A stretch of DNA of 64,000 nt. Origin: Caulobacter sp. Its GTDB lineage: Bacteria > Pseudomonadota > Alphaproteobacteria > Caulobacterales > Caulobacteraceae. The stretch spans positions 62,001-126,000 of the forward strand of contig JAUXTQ010000017.1 in NCBI GenBank assembly GCA_030678995.1, given 5' to 3'. The notes beneath the pieces are model-generated. The model was not told where the DNA came from and searched no databases. It saw only the letters and a program-made list of their open reading frames with translations. Made by a program: the position numbers and the translations under genes. Positions 50,478 through 59,534 of the stretch are shown here, in pieces. The stretch's first letter is position 1. Each line of letters starts with the position of its first letter.

Positions 50478-51269
50478 ATGAACGAAGCCTTCGAGACCCT
50501 GCTGGTCGACAATCCCGGCGACGGCGTGCTGGTGGTCACCCTCAACCGGCCCGACGCCGGCAACTCGCTGTCGACACAGATGGCGCAGGAACTGCTGGCC
50601 CTTTGGCGCGACCTCGCCGAGCCGGGCGCCACCCGGGCTATCGTGCTCACCGGCGCCGGCGACAAGATCTTCTGCGCCGGGGCCGACCTGAAGGAGCGCG
50701 ACGGCATGACCGACGCGCAGTGGGCCGACCAGCATCTGCTGTTCGAGACCATGCGCGACGCCCTGGTCGCCCTGCCGGTCCCGGTGATCTGCGCCGTCAA
50801 TGGCGCGGCCTACGGCGGTGGTTGCGAAGTCGCCCTGAACTGCGACTTCATCTACGCCGCCGAGACCGCCCGGTTCGCCCTGCCGGAGGTCAAGCTGGGC
50901 ATCATGCCGGGTCTGGGCGGCGCGCCCAACCTGGTCCGGGCGGCAGGCGAGCGCCGCGCCCGCGAGATACTCCTGACCGGCGAGCCCTTCACCGCCGCCC
51001 AGGGCCTCGCCTGGGGCGTGGTCAATCGCGTCTGCGGCTCCAGCGGACTGGTGGCGGAAGCCGTCGAGGCCGCCCGCAGGATCGCTGCCAACGCCCCGCT
51101 GTCGGTGAGGAACATCCGCCGGGTGGTGAGCGAAACCGCCGTGCTGACCGGCGCCGAGGCCATCGCCGTTGAGCTGGAGGCCTACAACCAGCTCACCCCC
51201 ACCGACGACCGCCGCGAAGGCGTGGCGGCCTGGGGGGAGAAGCGGAAGCCGGAGTGGAAGGGGCGATGA
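50478..51269 (+). CDS. Enoyl-CoA hydratase/isomerase family protein
   Basis: LTGAGDKIFCAGADLKERDGM; AVNGAAYGGGCEVALNCDFIYAAETARFALPEVKLGIMPGLGG. Confidence 0.94.
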   Translation: MNEAFETLLVDNPGDGVLVVTLNRPDAGNSLSTQMAQELLALWRDLAEPGATRAIVLTGAGDKIFCAGADLKERDGMTDAQWADQHLLFETMRDALVALPVPVICAVNGAAYGGGCEVALNCDFIYAAETARFALPEVKLGIMPGLGGAPNLVRAAGERRAREILLTGEPFTAAQGLAWGVVNRVCGSSGLVAEAVEAARRIAANAPLSVRNIRRVVSETAVLTGAEAIAVELEAYNQLTPTDDRREGVAAWGEKRKPEWKGR

Positions 51270-51577
51270 GCGTCTGGGGCCACCCTCTCCCGCAGGCCAT
51301 CGCGTTCGCCGTGTTCGCGATTTGCGTCCTCCTGCACTTCCCGCTCATGATCGCCCTCGCCACACGGCTGGACGCCCGCCATCCCCGGGTGTGGAAGCCC
51401 ATGCGGGTATGGATGCTGTTTTTCTGGCCGCTGATTTGGTTCGCCCTTGCCCGGAAGGACCAAGGCATGGGCGACCCGATCCTCAGCGCGAGAGCCAGAC
51501 GCCTGCAGATCGTGTCGTTCGTCGGGTTTGGCGCGTGGTTGAGCTTCGTGTTCTTCGGGGTCAGCGCGGGACGCTGA
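51266..51577 (+). CDS. Hypothetical two-TM membrane protein
   Basis: ATGA overlap; two hydrophobic segments. Confidence 0.6.
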   Translation: MSVWGHPLPQAIAFAVFAICVLLHFPLMIALATRLDARHPRVWKPMRVWMLFFWPLIWFALARKDQGMGDPILSARARRLQIVSFVGFGAWLSFVFFGVSAGR

Positions 51578-51640
51578 GTTCGACCATCGCCAACCCTCCC
51601 CCCATCCACACCCATCCCTTCATCTCATGCCGAGACGTTC

Positions 51641-51732
51641 GCCGGTCGGGTCCGATCACTCAAGGACCGCCCGTCGGGCGGCCGCGCGCGGCGGCGCGAA
51701 GCGCCGTCCTTGACTGATCGGTCCCGGCCGGC
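51641..51732. repeat. Imperfect 92-bp inverted repeat
   Basis: gccggtcgggtccgatcactcaaggac...gtccttgactgatcggtcccggccggc. Confidence 0.75.
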
Positions 51733-51764
51733 AGGCTGGCCTGCAAGAGATTGAAGGCGGGGTC

Positions 51765-51786
51765 CCTTCTCCCGTTTGGGAGAAGG
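51765..51786. terminator. Hairpin CCTTCTCCC-GTTT-GGGAGAAGG
   Basis: perfect 9-bp stem in a convergent intergenic gap; terminator or repeat half. Confidence 0.5.
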
Positions 51787-51802
51787 CCGCGCGTAGCAGG
51801 GC

Positions 51803-52729
51803 CTACTCCGCCGCCAAAAGCTCGGGACCCTCAACCAGCCCCGCCGCCGTCAGCAACCGGGCCTGGGCCTTCTGGCTGCGGTAGAGGAAGTCCATCGGCA
51901 GGCCCATGCGGACGCTGGCGTCGCAGGGCGGGGAGCCGGGTATGGGAATGCGGTCGGCCAGGCGGCCGGCGAGCTTCAGGGCCAGGGCGTCGGCGGCCGT
52001 CAGGTCCCAGTCGCGGCCCAGCTTCAGCCGGTCCCGCACCAGGGGCGGCAGCAGCGACACCGAGGCCCGCGCCAGGGCCCGGTGCATGAACTTCGGCACG
52101 GCCGGCGCCGCCGCGCCGGAGGTGATGATGGCCAGGAACTCGTTGACGATCGGGTGCGGCTCGAACCGGGGGGCGAGCCTGTCCAGCATGGCCATGAACT
52201 CGGCGTTCGAGGCCGGCGCCGCCTGCACCCCGTAGAGCTTCGTCACCGGCCGCCCCTCGGCATAGAACCGCGCCTTGTCGGCCTCCGACAGCGGATGGAC
52301 GAAGCGGTCGTAGGCGTTGAGGAAGCCGTAGCCGGCGGTGGCCGCCACCCAGTCCAGCAGCTCCGGGTCCAGCGCCCGATAGGCCTCGCCGCCGGGGGTC
52401 TCGCCCGAGACCCGGGCGTGCATGTTGGTCACCCCCTGGATCACCCGCCGCGCCGCGCTCGCCGGGCCATAGACCCCGACCATGGCGGCGATCGCGGTGC
52501 GCTTGGAGCGGCCGATGGGGTCGGCCTTGTAGGTCGAGTGGTCCCAGACCCCCGACCGGATGCGCGCGTCGGCGAACTCCAGCAGCACCGCGGCCACCCC
52601 GCCCACGCCCAGGGCGACGGGGTTCTTGAACACTCGCCACTGCACCGAGCCCGGATGCACATAGGCGGCCTCGCCCGCCGGATGGCGGAAGTCGATCTTC
52701 CAGCCGAGGTAGGAGGCGGGGTTGGTCAT
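51803..52729 (-). CDS. Oxygenase MpaB/DUF2236-family protein
   Basis: GVGGVAAVLLEFADARIRSGVWDHSTYKADPIGRSKRTAIAAMVGVYGP. Confidence 0.85.
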   Translation of the reverse strand: MTNPASYLGWKIDFRHPAGEAAYVHPGSVQWRVFKNPVALGVGGVAAVLLEFADARIRSGVWDHSTYKADPIGRSKRTAIAAMVGVYGPASAARRVIQGVTNMHARVSGETPGGEAYRALDPELLDWVAATAGYGFLNAYDRFVHPLSEADKARFYAEGRPVTKLYGVQAAPASNAEFMAMLDRLAPRFEPHPIVNEFLAIITSGAAAPAVPKFMHRALARASVSLLPPLVRDRLKLGRDWDLTAADALALKLAGRLADRIPIPGSPPCDASVRMGLPMDFLYRSQKAQARLLTAAGLVEGPELLAAE

Positions 52730-52852
52730 GCACGGGTCCGGGCGGCGAGCAGGTCTCAGGACAGAGTGAAGACCCGTGCCCCTGCGGCATTCAAGGGGCG
52801 ACATCCTTCCGGGCGCCAGGGGATTGCCCATGTTGATGCCGCCCACGAAGAG

Positions 52853-53003
52853 CCCTCCTCCTCGATGGAGGAGGGTTGGGAGGTGGTGTGGCCGCCTGGC
52901 CTGGGCGAAGGGCTCCGCCGGGCGCCGGCGCCGATCAGTGCGTTTCCTGCACGACCACGGCCACACCACCATCCCCGACCCTTCCTCCATCGAGGAGGAA
53001 GGG
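52853..53003 (+). repeat. MITE-like nested inverted-repeat element, copy B
   Basis: CCCTCCTCCTCGATGGAGGAGGG ... CCCTTCCTCCATCGAGGAGGAAGGG. Confidence 0.88.
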
Positions 53004-53062
53004 AGGATGATCGAGCCCGGCTACACCCTATGCGATTGCCCTGCTCCCGCCGGGGCGACGAG

Positions 53063-56000
53063 TCACCCCCACTGCGCCCAGAGCGCCGCCTCGTCGGCTT
53101 TGGCGACCTTCACCGAGGCCTCCTTGATGTGGCCGTAGCCGCGGATCTGTTGCGGAACCGCCGCGATCCTCGCCGCCAGGGCCAGCCGCTCGGCGGTCAG
53201 GCCGGCGAGCAGCCGGTCCAGCTGCGCCTCGTACGAGACGATCAGCCCGCGCTCCATCTTCCGCTCCTCGGTCATGCCGAAGATGTCGAGCGGACCGCCG
53301 CGCAGGCCCTTCAGCCGGGTCAGCACCGGGAAGACCAGGTCGATCATCCAGCCGCCGAGGGCGATCTTCTTGGGCTTGCCGTCAGGGCCCTTGGGGGCGA
53401 TCAGCGGCGGGCTCATCCACACCTTGACCTTGCCGCCCTTGAAGGTGCCGGCCAGCTCCTTGGCGAACCGTCCGTCAGTGTAGAGCCGCGCGACCTCGTA
53501 CTCGTCCTTGTAGGCCATCAGCTTGTAGAGGTTGACGGCCACGGCCCGGGTCAAGGCCTCACCGCCGAGCACGGCTTCGGCCGCCCGCACCTGCGCCACC
53601 CGCTTCGCATAGCGGTCGGCGTAGGCGGCGTCCTGGTAGGCGGTCAGCTCGGCCGTGCGGTGGGCGATCAGATCGTCCAGCGGCAGGGTCTCGGGCGTGG
53701 CGACATCGTCCTCGGGCTGGCCCTTGAAGTCCGGATCGACCGCCGCCCTCCGGCCGACCTCGAAGGCCTGCAGGTTGGACTCATAGTCCACCCCGTTGAG
53801 CTTGATCGCCCGGTAGATGGCGCGGCTGGAGATCGGGATCACGCCGCGCTGCCAGGTGAAGCCCAGCATGATCATGTTGGCGTAGATGCCGTCGCCCAGC
53901 TTGTGCTCGGCCAGGGCCTGCGACGGGCAGGCGTCATAGCTCTTCGTCGCCGCGGCGACCTTGCGGGCCATGCCGCCGGTGTCGAAGCGCACGTCGCGGT
54001 TGGTGACGAAGTCGGCCGTCGGCGAGAAGTCGGCGTTGCCGAAGGCTCTCGTGGTCTTCTTGGAGAACAGGGCCAGGCCCTCGGGACTGGCGGCTACCAA
54101 GAGGTCGCAGGCGATCAGCACGTCGGTCGACGCCGCCGGCACGCGGCCGCCGACCACGGTGTCCTCGCGCTCGCCGATCTTCACATGGCTGAACACCGAG
54201 CCGCCCTTCTGGGCCAGGCCCGTCATGTCGACCACGCTGGCGGCCCGGCCGTCGATATGGGCGGCCATGGCCAGGATCGAGGCCACGGTGGTCACGCCCG
54301 TGCCGCCGATGCCGGTGAACAGGATGCGGCGCACCCCCTCCAGCGGCTCGAACTCGGGCAGCGGCGTGGCGTCGGCGGTCAGGGCCGCCATCTTCTCCCG
54401 CGTGGCGTTCTCCGCCCCCTCCAGGGTAATGAACGACGGGCAGAAGCCGTCGACGCAGCTGTAGTCCTGGTTACAGGTCGACTGGTTGATCTTGCGCTTG
54501 CGGCCGAACTCGGTGTTCAGCGGCTCGACCGAGACGCAGTTGGACTTGGCCGAACAGTCGCCGCAGCCCTCGCAGACCAGCGGGTTGATGAACACCCGGC
54601 GCGGGGCCTTCTCCATCGTGCCGCGCTTGCGCCGGCGGCGCTTTTCGGTGGCGCAGGTCTGATCGTAGAGCAGCACCGTCACGCCGGGCGTGTCGCGCAG
54701 CATCCGTTGGACGGTCATTAGCTCGCCGCGGGGGAAGACCTCGACGCCGGGGGCCAGGTCGCTGACGCCGGCGTAGCGCTCGATCTCGTCGACCACGATG
54801 ACGGTCTTCGTAATGCCCTCGCTCGCCAGCTGGCGGGTGATCTGGGCGGGGGTGAAGCCGCTTTCGGCCGCCTGGCCGCCGGTCATGGCCACCGCGTCGT
54901 TGAACAGCAGCTTGTAGGTGATGTTGGCCCCGGCCGCGATCGCCGCCCGGATCGCCAGCGAGCCGGAGTGGTTGTAGGTGCCGTCGCCGAGGTTCTGGAA
55001 AACGTGCTTCTCGGTCGTGAACGGCGCGGCGCCGACCCAGGTCAGGCCCTCGCCGCCCATGTGGGTGTTGAGGTCGGTCGAGGGGTCGTTGAAGCTGGCC
55101 ATGTAGTGGCAGCCGATGCCGGCCAGCGCGCGGCTGCCTTCCGGCAGGCGGGTCGAGGTATTGTGCGGGCAGCCGGAGCAGAAGAACGGCTTGCGCTGCT
55201 GGTCGCTGGCCAGGGTCACGGCGGCCATCGAGGCGGCGGAGACCTTGTCCAGATAGGCCTGGGCCCGCTCGCGGTGCGGCCCGGCGGGCAGGTAGTTGTA
55301 GAGGTCCAGCGCGATGGCGGCGACGGTCAGGGAGCCGGTCTGTTCCATCAAAGGCCGGCCGTTCTCATCCTTCTTGCCGATGATCCTGGGCCGGGCGTGG
55401 GCGGGCAGGTCGTAGAGGGCGGCGCGGGCCTGGTCCTCGATCAGCGGGCGCTTGTGCTCGATGCACATCAGGGTCTCGAGCCCGGCGGCGAAGGCCCGCA
55501 GCCCCTGCGGCTCCAGCGGCCAGGGCATGCCGACCTTGTAGATCGACACTCCGAGGGCGGCGGCCTCGTCGAGGCCCAGGTCCATGGCCTGGAAGGCTTC
55601 CAGGACGTCCTTATAGGCCTGGCCCGAGCAGACGATGCCCAGCCGCGGGCGCGGGGCGGCGAGCGCCACCCGGTCGATGCCGTTGGCCCGGGCGAAGGCC
55701 AGGGCGGCGGGGATGCGGTAATTGCGGAGCCGCAGCTCCTTGTCCATCGGCTGGTCCTTCAGCCGGATGTGCAGGCCGCCGGGCGGCATGGCGAAGTCGG
55801 GAACCACATGTTTGTGGCGGTCCAGCGAGACATCGATGGTCACGCCGCTGTCCATGGTGTCGGCAAGCGCGATCAGCCCGACCCACAGGCCGCAGAAGCG
55901 CGACATCGAAAGGCCCAGCAGGCCGTAGTCGAGCACCTCCTGCACATCCGCCGGCGAGAGCACCGGCATCTCGAAGTCCTGGAAGGCGTATTCGGACTGC

Positions 56001-56470
56001 GAGGGCAGGGTGGAGGACTTGCAGTTGTGGTCGTCGCCGGCCACGGCGATGACGCCGCCCTTCGGGGTCGAGCCGGCGAAGTTGGCGTGTTTGAACACGT
56101 CGCCGGTGCGGTCGACGCCGGGGGCCTTGCCGTACCACATGGCGCTGACGCCGTCGTACTTCGCGCCGGGGAACAGATTGGCCTGCTGGCTGCCCCAGAC
56201 GGCGGTCGCGGCCAGGTCCTCGTTGAGGCCTTCCTTGAAGACGATCTCGTGGCTCTTGAGCAGCTTGCCGGCCCGGCCGGCCTGCTGGTCCAGGCCGCCC
56301 AGGGGCGAGCCGCGATAGCCCGAAACGAAGCCCGCCGTGTTCAATCCGTCGCGCAGATCGAGGCGCCGACGATCTAGCATCACCCGGATCAGAGCTTGTA
56401 CGCCAGTTATGAACGCGCGGCCGTTTTCGAGCAGATATTTGTCGTCGAGCGTCACATTGTCGTGGCGCAT
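53063..56470 (-). CDS. Indolepyruvate ferredoxin oxidoreductase (fused alpha/gamma type)
   Basis: NPLVCEGCGDCSAKSNCVSVEPLNTEFGRKRKINQSTCNQDYSCVDGFCPSF; FTGIGGTGVTTVASILAMAAHIDG. Confidence 0.95.
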   Translation of the reverse strand: MRHDNVTLDDKYLLENGRAFITGVQALIRVMLDRRRLDLRDGLNTAGFVSGYRGSPLGGLDQQAGRAGKLLKSHEIVFKEGLNEDLAATAVWGSQQANLFPGAKYDGVSAMWYGKAPGVDRTGDVFKHANFAGSTPKGGVIAVAGDDHNCKSSTLPSQSEYAFQDFEMPVLSPADVQEVLDYGLLGLSMSRFCGLWVGLIALADTMDSGVTIDVSLDRHKHVVPDFAMPPGGLHIRLKDQPMDKELRLRNYRIPAALAFARANGIDRVALAAPRPRLGIVCSGQAYKDVLEAFQAMDLGLDEAAALGVSIYKVGMPWPLEPQGLRAFAAGLETLMCIEHKRPLIEDQARAALYDLPAHARPRIIGKKDENGRPLMEQTGSLTVAAIALDLYNYLPAGPHRERAQAYLDKVSAASMAAVTLASDQQRKPFFCSGCPHNTSTRLPEGSRALAGIGCHYMASFNDPSTDLNTHMGGEGLTWVGAAPFTTEKHVFQNLGDGTYNHSGSLAIRAAIAAGANITYKLLFNDAVAMTGGQAAESGFTPAQITRQLASEGITKTVIVVDEIERYAGVSDLAPGVEVFPRGELMTVQRMLRDTPGVTVLLYDQTCATEKRRRRKRGTMEKAPRRVFINPLVCEGCGDCSAKSNCVSVEPLNTEFGRKRKINQSTCNQDYSCVDGFCPSFITLEGAENATREKMAALTADATPLPEFEPLEGVRRILFTGIGGTGVTTVASILAMAAHIDGRAASVVDMTGLAQKGGSVFSHVKIGEREDTVVGGRVPAASTDVLIACDLLVAASPEGLALFSKKTTRAFGNADFSPTADFVTNRDVRFDTGGMARKVAAATKSYDACPSQALAEHKLGDGIYANMIMLGFTWQRGVIPISSRAIYRAIKLNGVDYESNLQAFEVGRRAAVDPDFKGQPEDDVATPETLPLDDLIAHRTAELTAYQDAAYADRYAKRVAQVRAAEAVLGGEALTRAVAVNLYKLMAYKDEYEVARLYTDGRFAKELAGTFKGGKVKVWMSPPLIAPKGPDGKPKKIALGGWMIDLVFPVLTRLKGLRGGPLDIFGMTEERKMERGLIVSYEAQLDRLLAGLTAERLALAARIAAVPQQIRGYGHIKEASVKVAKADEAALWAQWG

Positions 56471-56612
56471 TGAAAAATCTTTCCTTTGGAGGGCGCAGTT
56501 CGGCTTGCAAGATCATATAAGCGCAGCGAAATTGCTTGCCAAACCCGTGCCCCTTCACCTGCCCCCTACGGCAAGATCAGGGCGCGGAACGGCATATTAG
56601 GGGGAAAAAGGT

Positions 56613-57110
56613 TTGGCCGAGCAGCTCGACGCGGTTGACGCAAAGATTCTCGATCTCATCCAACACGATGCGAGCCTGTCGGTTGCCGAGATCGCCGAAC
56701 GGGTCGGTCTGTCGTCCAGCCCTTGCTGGCGGCGGATCAAGCGCCTGGAAGACGCCGGAATCATCCAGCGCCGGGTGACCATCCTCGACCGCGAGCAGCT
56801 TGGCCTGGGCTTCGAGGTCTATTGCACCGTCAAGCTCAGCCTGCCGACCAAGGAGAACCTCGAGCAGTTCGAACTGGCGGTGCTCAAATGGGCCGAGGTG
56901 GTGCAGTGCGCCACGGTCACCGGCGCCGCCGACTACGAGCTGCGCATCATCACCCGCGACATGCACGCCTTCGACGACTTCCTGCGCGACAAGATCCTGT
57001 CCCTGGGCCTTGTTTCCAACATCGAAAGCCGCATCGTCATCCGCGGCGTCAAGAACACCACCGCCGTGCCGCTCGGAATGGTCAGCCCCTATGTCAGTCC
57101 GCACGGCTAG
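56613..57110 (+). CDS. Lrp/AsnC family transcriptional regulator
   Basis: LDAVDAKILDLIQHDASLSVAEIAERVGLSSSPCWRRIKRLEDAGIIQRRV. Confidence 0.95.
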   Translation: MAEQLDAVDAKILDLIQHDASLSVAEIAERVGLSSSPCWRRIKRLEDAGIIQRRVTILDREQLGLGFEVYCTVKLSLPTKENLEQFELAVLKWAEVVQCATVTGAADYELRIITRDMHAFDDFLRDKILSLGLVSNIESRIVIRGVKNTTAVPLGMVSPYVSPHG

Positions 57111-57182
57111 TGTGCTGGATTTGAAGTTCGCTTGTGGTCGGGTCGAACTCTGAGCGAACTTCAAATCCAAAAAGCACACTAG
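57107..57182. repeat. 76-bp CTAGTGT...ACACTAG hairpin element, copy 1
   Basis: CTAGTGTGCTGGATTTGAAGTTCGCT...AGCGAACTTCAAATCCAAAAAGCACACTAG. Confidence 0.92.
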
Positions 57183-57195
57183 AAGCCTATACTGG

Positions 57196-57271
57196 CTAGT
57201 GTCCCCATCGATTCCGAAGTTCGTCGGAGCCTGCCATGAGGCGCTTGCGAACTTCGGAATCGGGACACTAG
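57196..57271. repeat. 76-bp CTAGTGT...ACACTAG hairpin element, copy 2
   Basis: CTAGTGTCCCCATCGATTCCGAAGTTCG...CGAACTTCGGAATCGGGACACTAG. Confidence 0.92.
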
Positions 57272-57324
57272 GGTCTTCGGCGTGATCGAGAGGTCGTGGT
57301 AAACTGGCTCGAAAGGTCAGGCGC

Positions 57325-57675
57325 GTGCACACGAACCAATTCCTCTCGGAACTGCCCCTGAAGCGTGAGTTCCATGACGCGCACGAGAGGCGCGCCTATC
57401 TTCGCGCCGTTGAGACCGCGCGCAGACTGTTGGACGAACCCGCCCTCCTTGGCCGGGGGGCCGAGCATCTGGAACGCTTCATGCGCGCTAGTCCCCGGCA
57501 GGCCTCCCACTATGCCCTGTGGCGCGAAGTGCTGGCCGGCGGGGAGATGGAGGTCGCCCGCCGGCTGCTGGCGGACACCGACGAGGGTATGGCGCTCCGT
57601 GACAGCAGCCCGGTCTTCATTGGGTTCGCGCCCGAAGAGCTCAGGGCGATCTGGGCCGGCGCCGGCGAAAAATGA
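57325..57675 (+). CDS. Hypothetical protein (partner of the downstream nucleotidyltransferase-like gene)
   Basis: ATGA-coupled to the next CDS. Confidence 0.6.
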   Translation: MHTNQFLSELPLKREFHDAHERRAYLRAVETARRLLDEPALLGRGAEHLERFMRASPRQASHYALWREVLAGGEMEVARRLLADTDEGMALRDSSPVFIGFAPEELRAIWAGAGEK

Positions 57676-58211
57676 TCCGCAGGCCCGACATAGATCACAT
57701 GCTGCGGGCGGCTGGCGATCTCACCGGGCAGACCCAGTTTGTGCTTGTCGGCAGCGCCGCCGTAATCGCCTGGGCCCCTGACCTGCCCGAGGTCATGGCG
57801 ATGACATCGGAAATCGACATCTTCGGCACGAACGACGATCCGGAAGAGACCGCCTTCGAACTCGACAGCGTTCTGGGCCAGGGTTCGATGTTTCACGACA
57901 CCCATGGCTACTTCGTCGATGGCGTCAGCCCTGGCACCGCCCGCCTTCCACAGGGGTGGCGCGAACGGGCCCGTGTGTTTCAAACCACCACCGGTGACGT
58001 CAGCGCGTTGGTTCCCGAGCCGGACGACATCGCCGTTTCTAAACTTGTGCGCTGCTCCGACAAGGATCTGCTCTTTCTGGTCGCCGGCATTCGGCATGGC
58101 GTTTTCAATCGGAGCATCGTGATTGAGCGATCGCGCACGCTCGACATCGCCGACCTGGGCCAGGGAACCATGGACGACAAGATCAAGATTTTGCTCGGAC
58201 GGTTGACGTGA
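57672..58211 (+). CDS. Nucleotidyltransferase-like (DUF6036-type) protein
   Basis: FVLVGSAAVIAWAPDLPEVMAMTSEIDIFGTND...ALVPEPDDIAVSKLVRCSDKDLLFL. Confidence 0.65.
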   Translation: MIRRPDIDHMLRAAGDLTGQTQFVLVGSAAVIAWAPDLPEVMAMTSEIDIFGTNDDPEETAFELDSVLGQGSMFHDTHGYFVDGVSPGTARLPQGWRERARVFQTTTGDVSALVPEPDDIAVSKLVRCSDKDLLFLVAGIRHGVFNRSIVIERSRTLDIADLGQGTMDDKIKILLGRLT

Positions 58212-59530
58212 AGGGGGCCCTCGCCGGACTCGGCTCGGCCCTGACCGCCCTGGTTCTCACCGCCGCCGCCGCGCCGGCCGAGAGCAATCTCGAGCAGTAT
58301 TTCCGCCTGCGTCAGGAGGCGGGCAAGGCCGCCCAGGCCGACGACCTGGCGACGGCCGAGACGAAGTTCGAGGCCGCGCTGGCCCTCTATCCCACATCGC
58401 CCGGCTCCTTCATCCGCCTGGCGCGGGTCGAGGTGGCGGCGGGCAAGCCGGACGAAGCCATCGCCCACCTGGCGGCCTACGCCCGGCTCGGACTGGCTTG
58501 GGACATCGCCGGCGACCCGGTGCTCAAGGCGCTGATCGACCGGCCGGACTTCTCGCCGGTCGCCGCGCGGCTGACAGCCAACGCCGACCCCGTGGGCGCG
58601 CCGCAGGAGATCGCCACGCTCGGCCCGGCCGGCGCCGTCTACGAGGGCATCGTCCACGTCGATGGCGGCTGGGTCATGAGCTCCGTCGCGGGCCGAAGCC
58701 TGCTTCGGCGGGCCGAGGACGGCCAGCTGGAGACCCTGCTGTCGCCCGACGCGGAGACCGGCGGCCTGTTCGGCATGGCGGTGAGCGCGGACGGCAAGGT
58801 GCTGTGGGTCACCGAATCCCGCGGGCCGGGCATCCCGGGCTCGACCGGCGCGCCGCGCACAGGCCTGTTGAAGGTCTCCCTGCCCGACGGCAAGGTGCTG
58901 GCCCGCTACTTCGTCCCCGAGGACGGCAAGAAGCATCAGCTGGGCGACGTGGTGATCGGCGAGGACGGCGCGGTCTACGCCAGCGACGGCGTCGGGGCGG
59001 TGATCTATCGCCTGAAGCCCGGCGGGCTGAAGCTTGAGCCGCTCGTGGCCTCCCGCGACATGGCCTCACCCCAGGGCATGGCCATCTGCCCCGGCGGCGC
59101 GGCCATGGTCGTGGCGGACTACTCCAGCGGACTCCACCGGATCGACCTGAAGACCGGCGCGGTCACGCCCGTCGGCGGCATGCGGGCGGCGATGGCGGGG
59201 ACCGACGGACTGTTCCGCATCGAGCACGACTTCGGCATGCGTAACGCCTCGCCCCTGCCGGTCGCGTTGGTGGCCACCCAGAACGGCATCACGCCGGCCC
59301 GGGTGGTGTTCCTGCGGCTCAGTCCCGACTGCGACGAAATTGAGGATCTCAGCGTCGTCGCCTCTGGCCATCCGGGCATGGGTGATCTGACGCTCGGTGC
59401 GTTTGGCGAAGGGGCCATCGTGTTCATCGGCTCGAGCGGCTGGGCGGGCTACGACGGCGAGGGCAAGTCGGTTGCCGGGGAGCCGGGAGAAGCAAGACTG
59501 CTCCTGTTGCCGCCGCCCTACGGAGACTGA
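58208..59530 (+). CDS. Secreted TPR plus beta-propeller (SMP-30/NHL-like) protein
   Basis: signal peptide; TPR-like N-terminus; repeated GMAVSADGKVLWVTE / DVVIGEDGAVYASDG / GMAICPGGAAMVVADY blades. Confidence 0.7.
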   Translation: MKGALAGLGSALTALVLTAAAAPAESNLEQYFRLRQEAGKAAQADDLATAETKFEAALALYPTSPGSFIRLARVEVAAGKPDEAIAHLAAYARLGLAWDIAGDPVLKALIDRPDFSPVAARLTANADPVGAPQEIATLGPAGAVYEGIVHVDGGWVMSSVAGRSLLRRAEDGQLETLLSPDAETGGLFGMAVSADGKVLWVTESRGPGIPGSTGAPRTGLLKVSLPDGKVLARYFVPEDGKKHQLGDVVIGEDGAVYASDGVGAVIYRLKPGGLKLEPLVASRDMASPQGMAICPGGAAMVVADYSSGLHRIDLKTGAVTPVGGMRAAMAGTDGLFRIEHDFGMRNASPLPVALVATQNGITPARVVFLRLSPDCDEIEDLSVVASGHPGMGDLTLGAFGEGAIVFIGSSGWAGYDGEGKSVAGEPGEARLLLLPPPYGD

Positions 59531-59534
59531 CCCC

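Noticed and set aside
52730-52990. Similar predicted peptides [25 protein letters not shown] in repeat copies B and C
   Set aside because: Arises from translating the repeat; not maintained as an ORF in copy A and lacks coding features. Treated as repeat DNA.
52082-54721. 879-aa + strand ORF
   Set aside because: Spans the antisense of two clear - strand genes (DUF2236 and IOR) and a repeat; composition indicates a shadow ORF.
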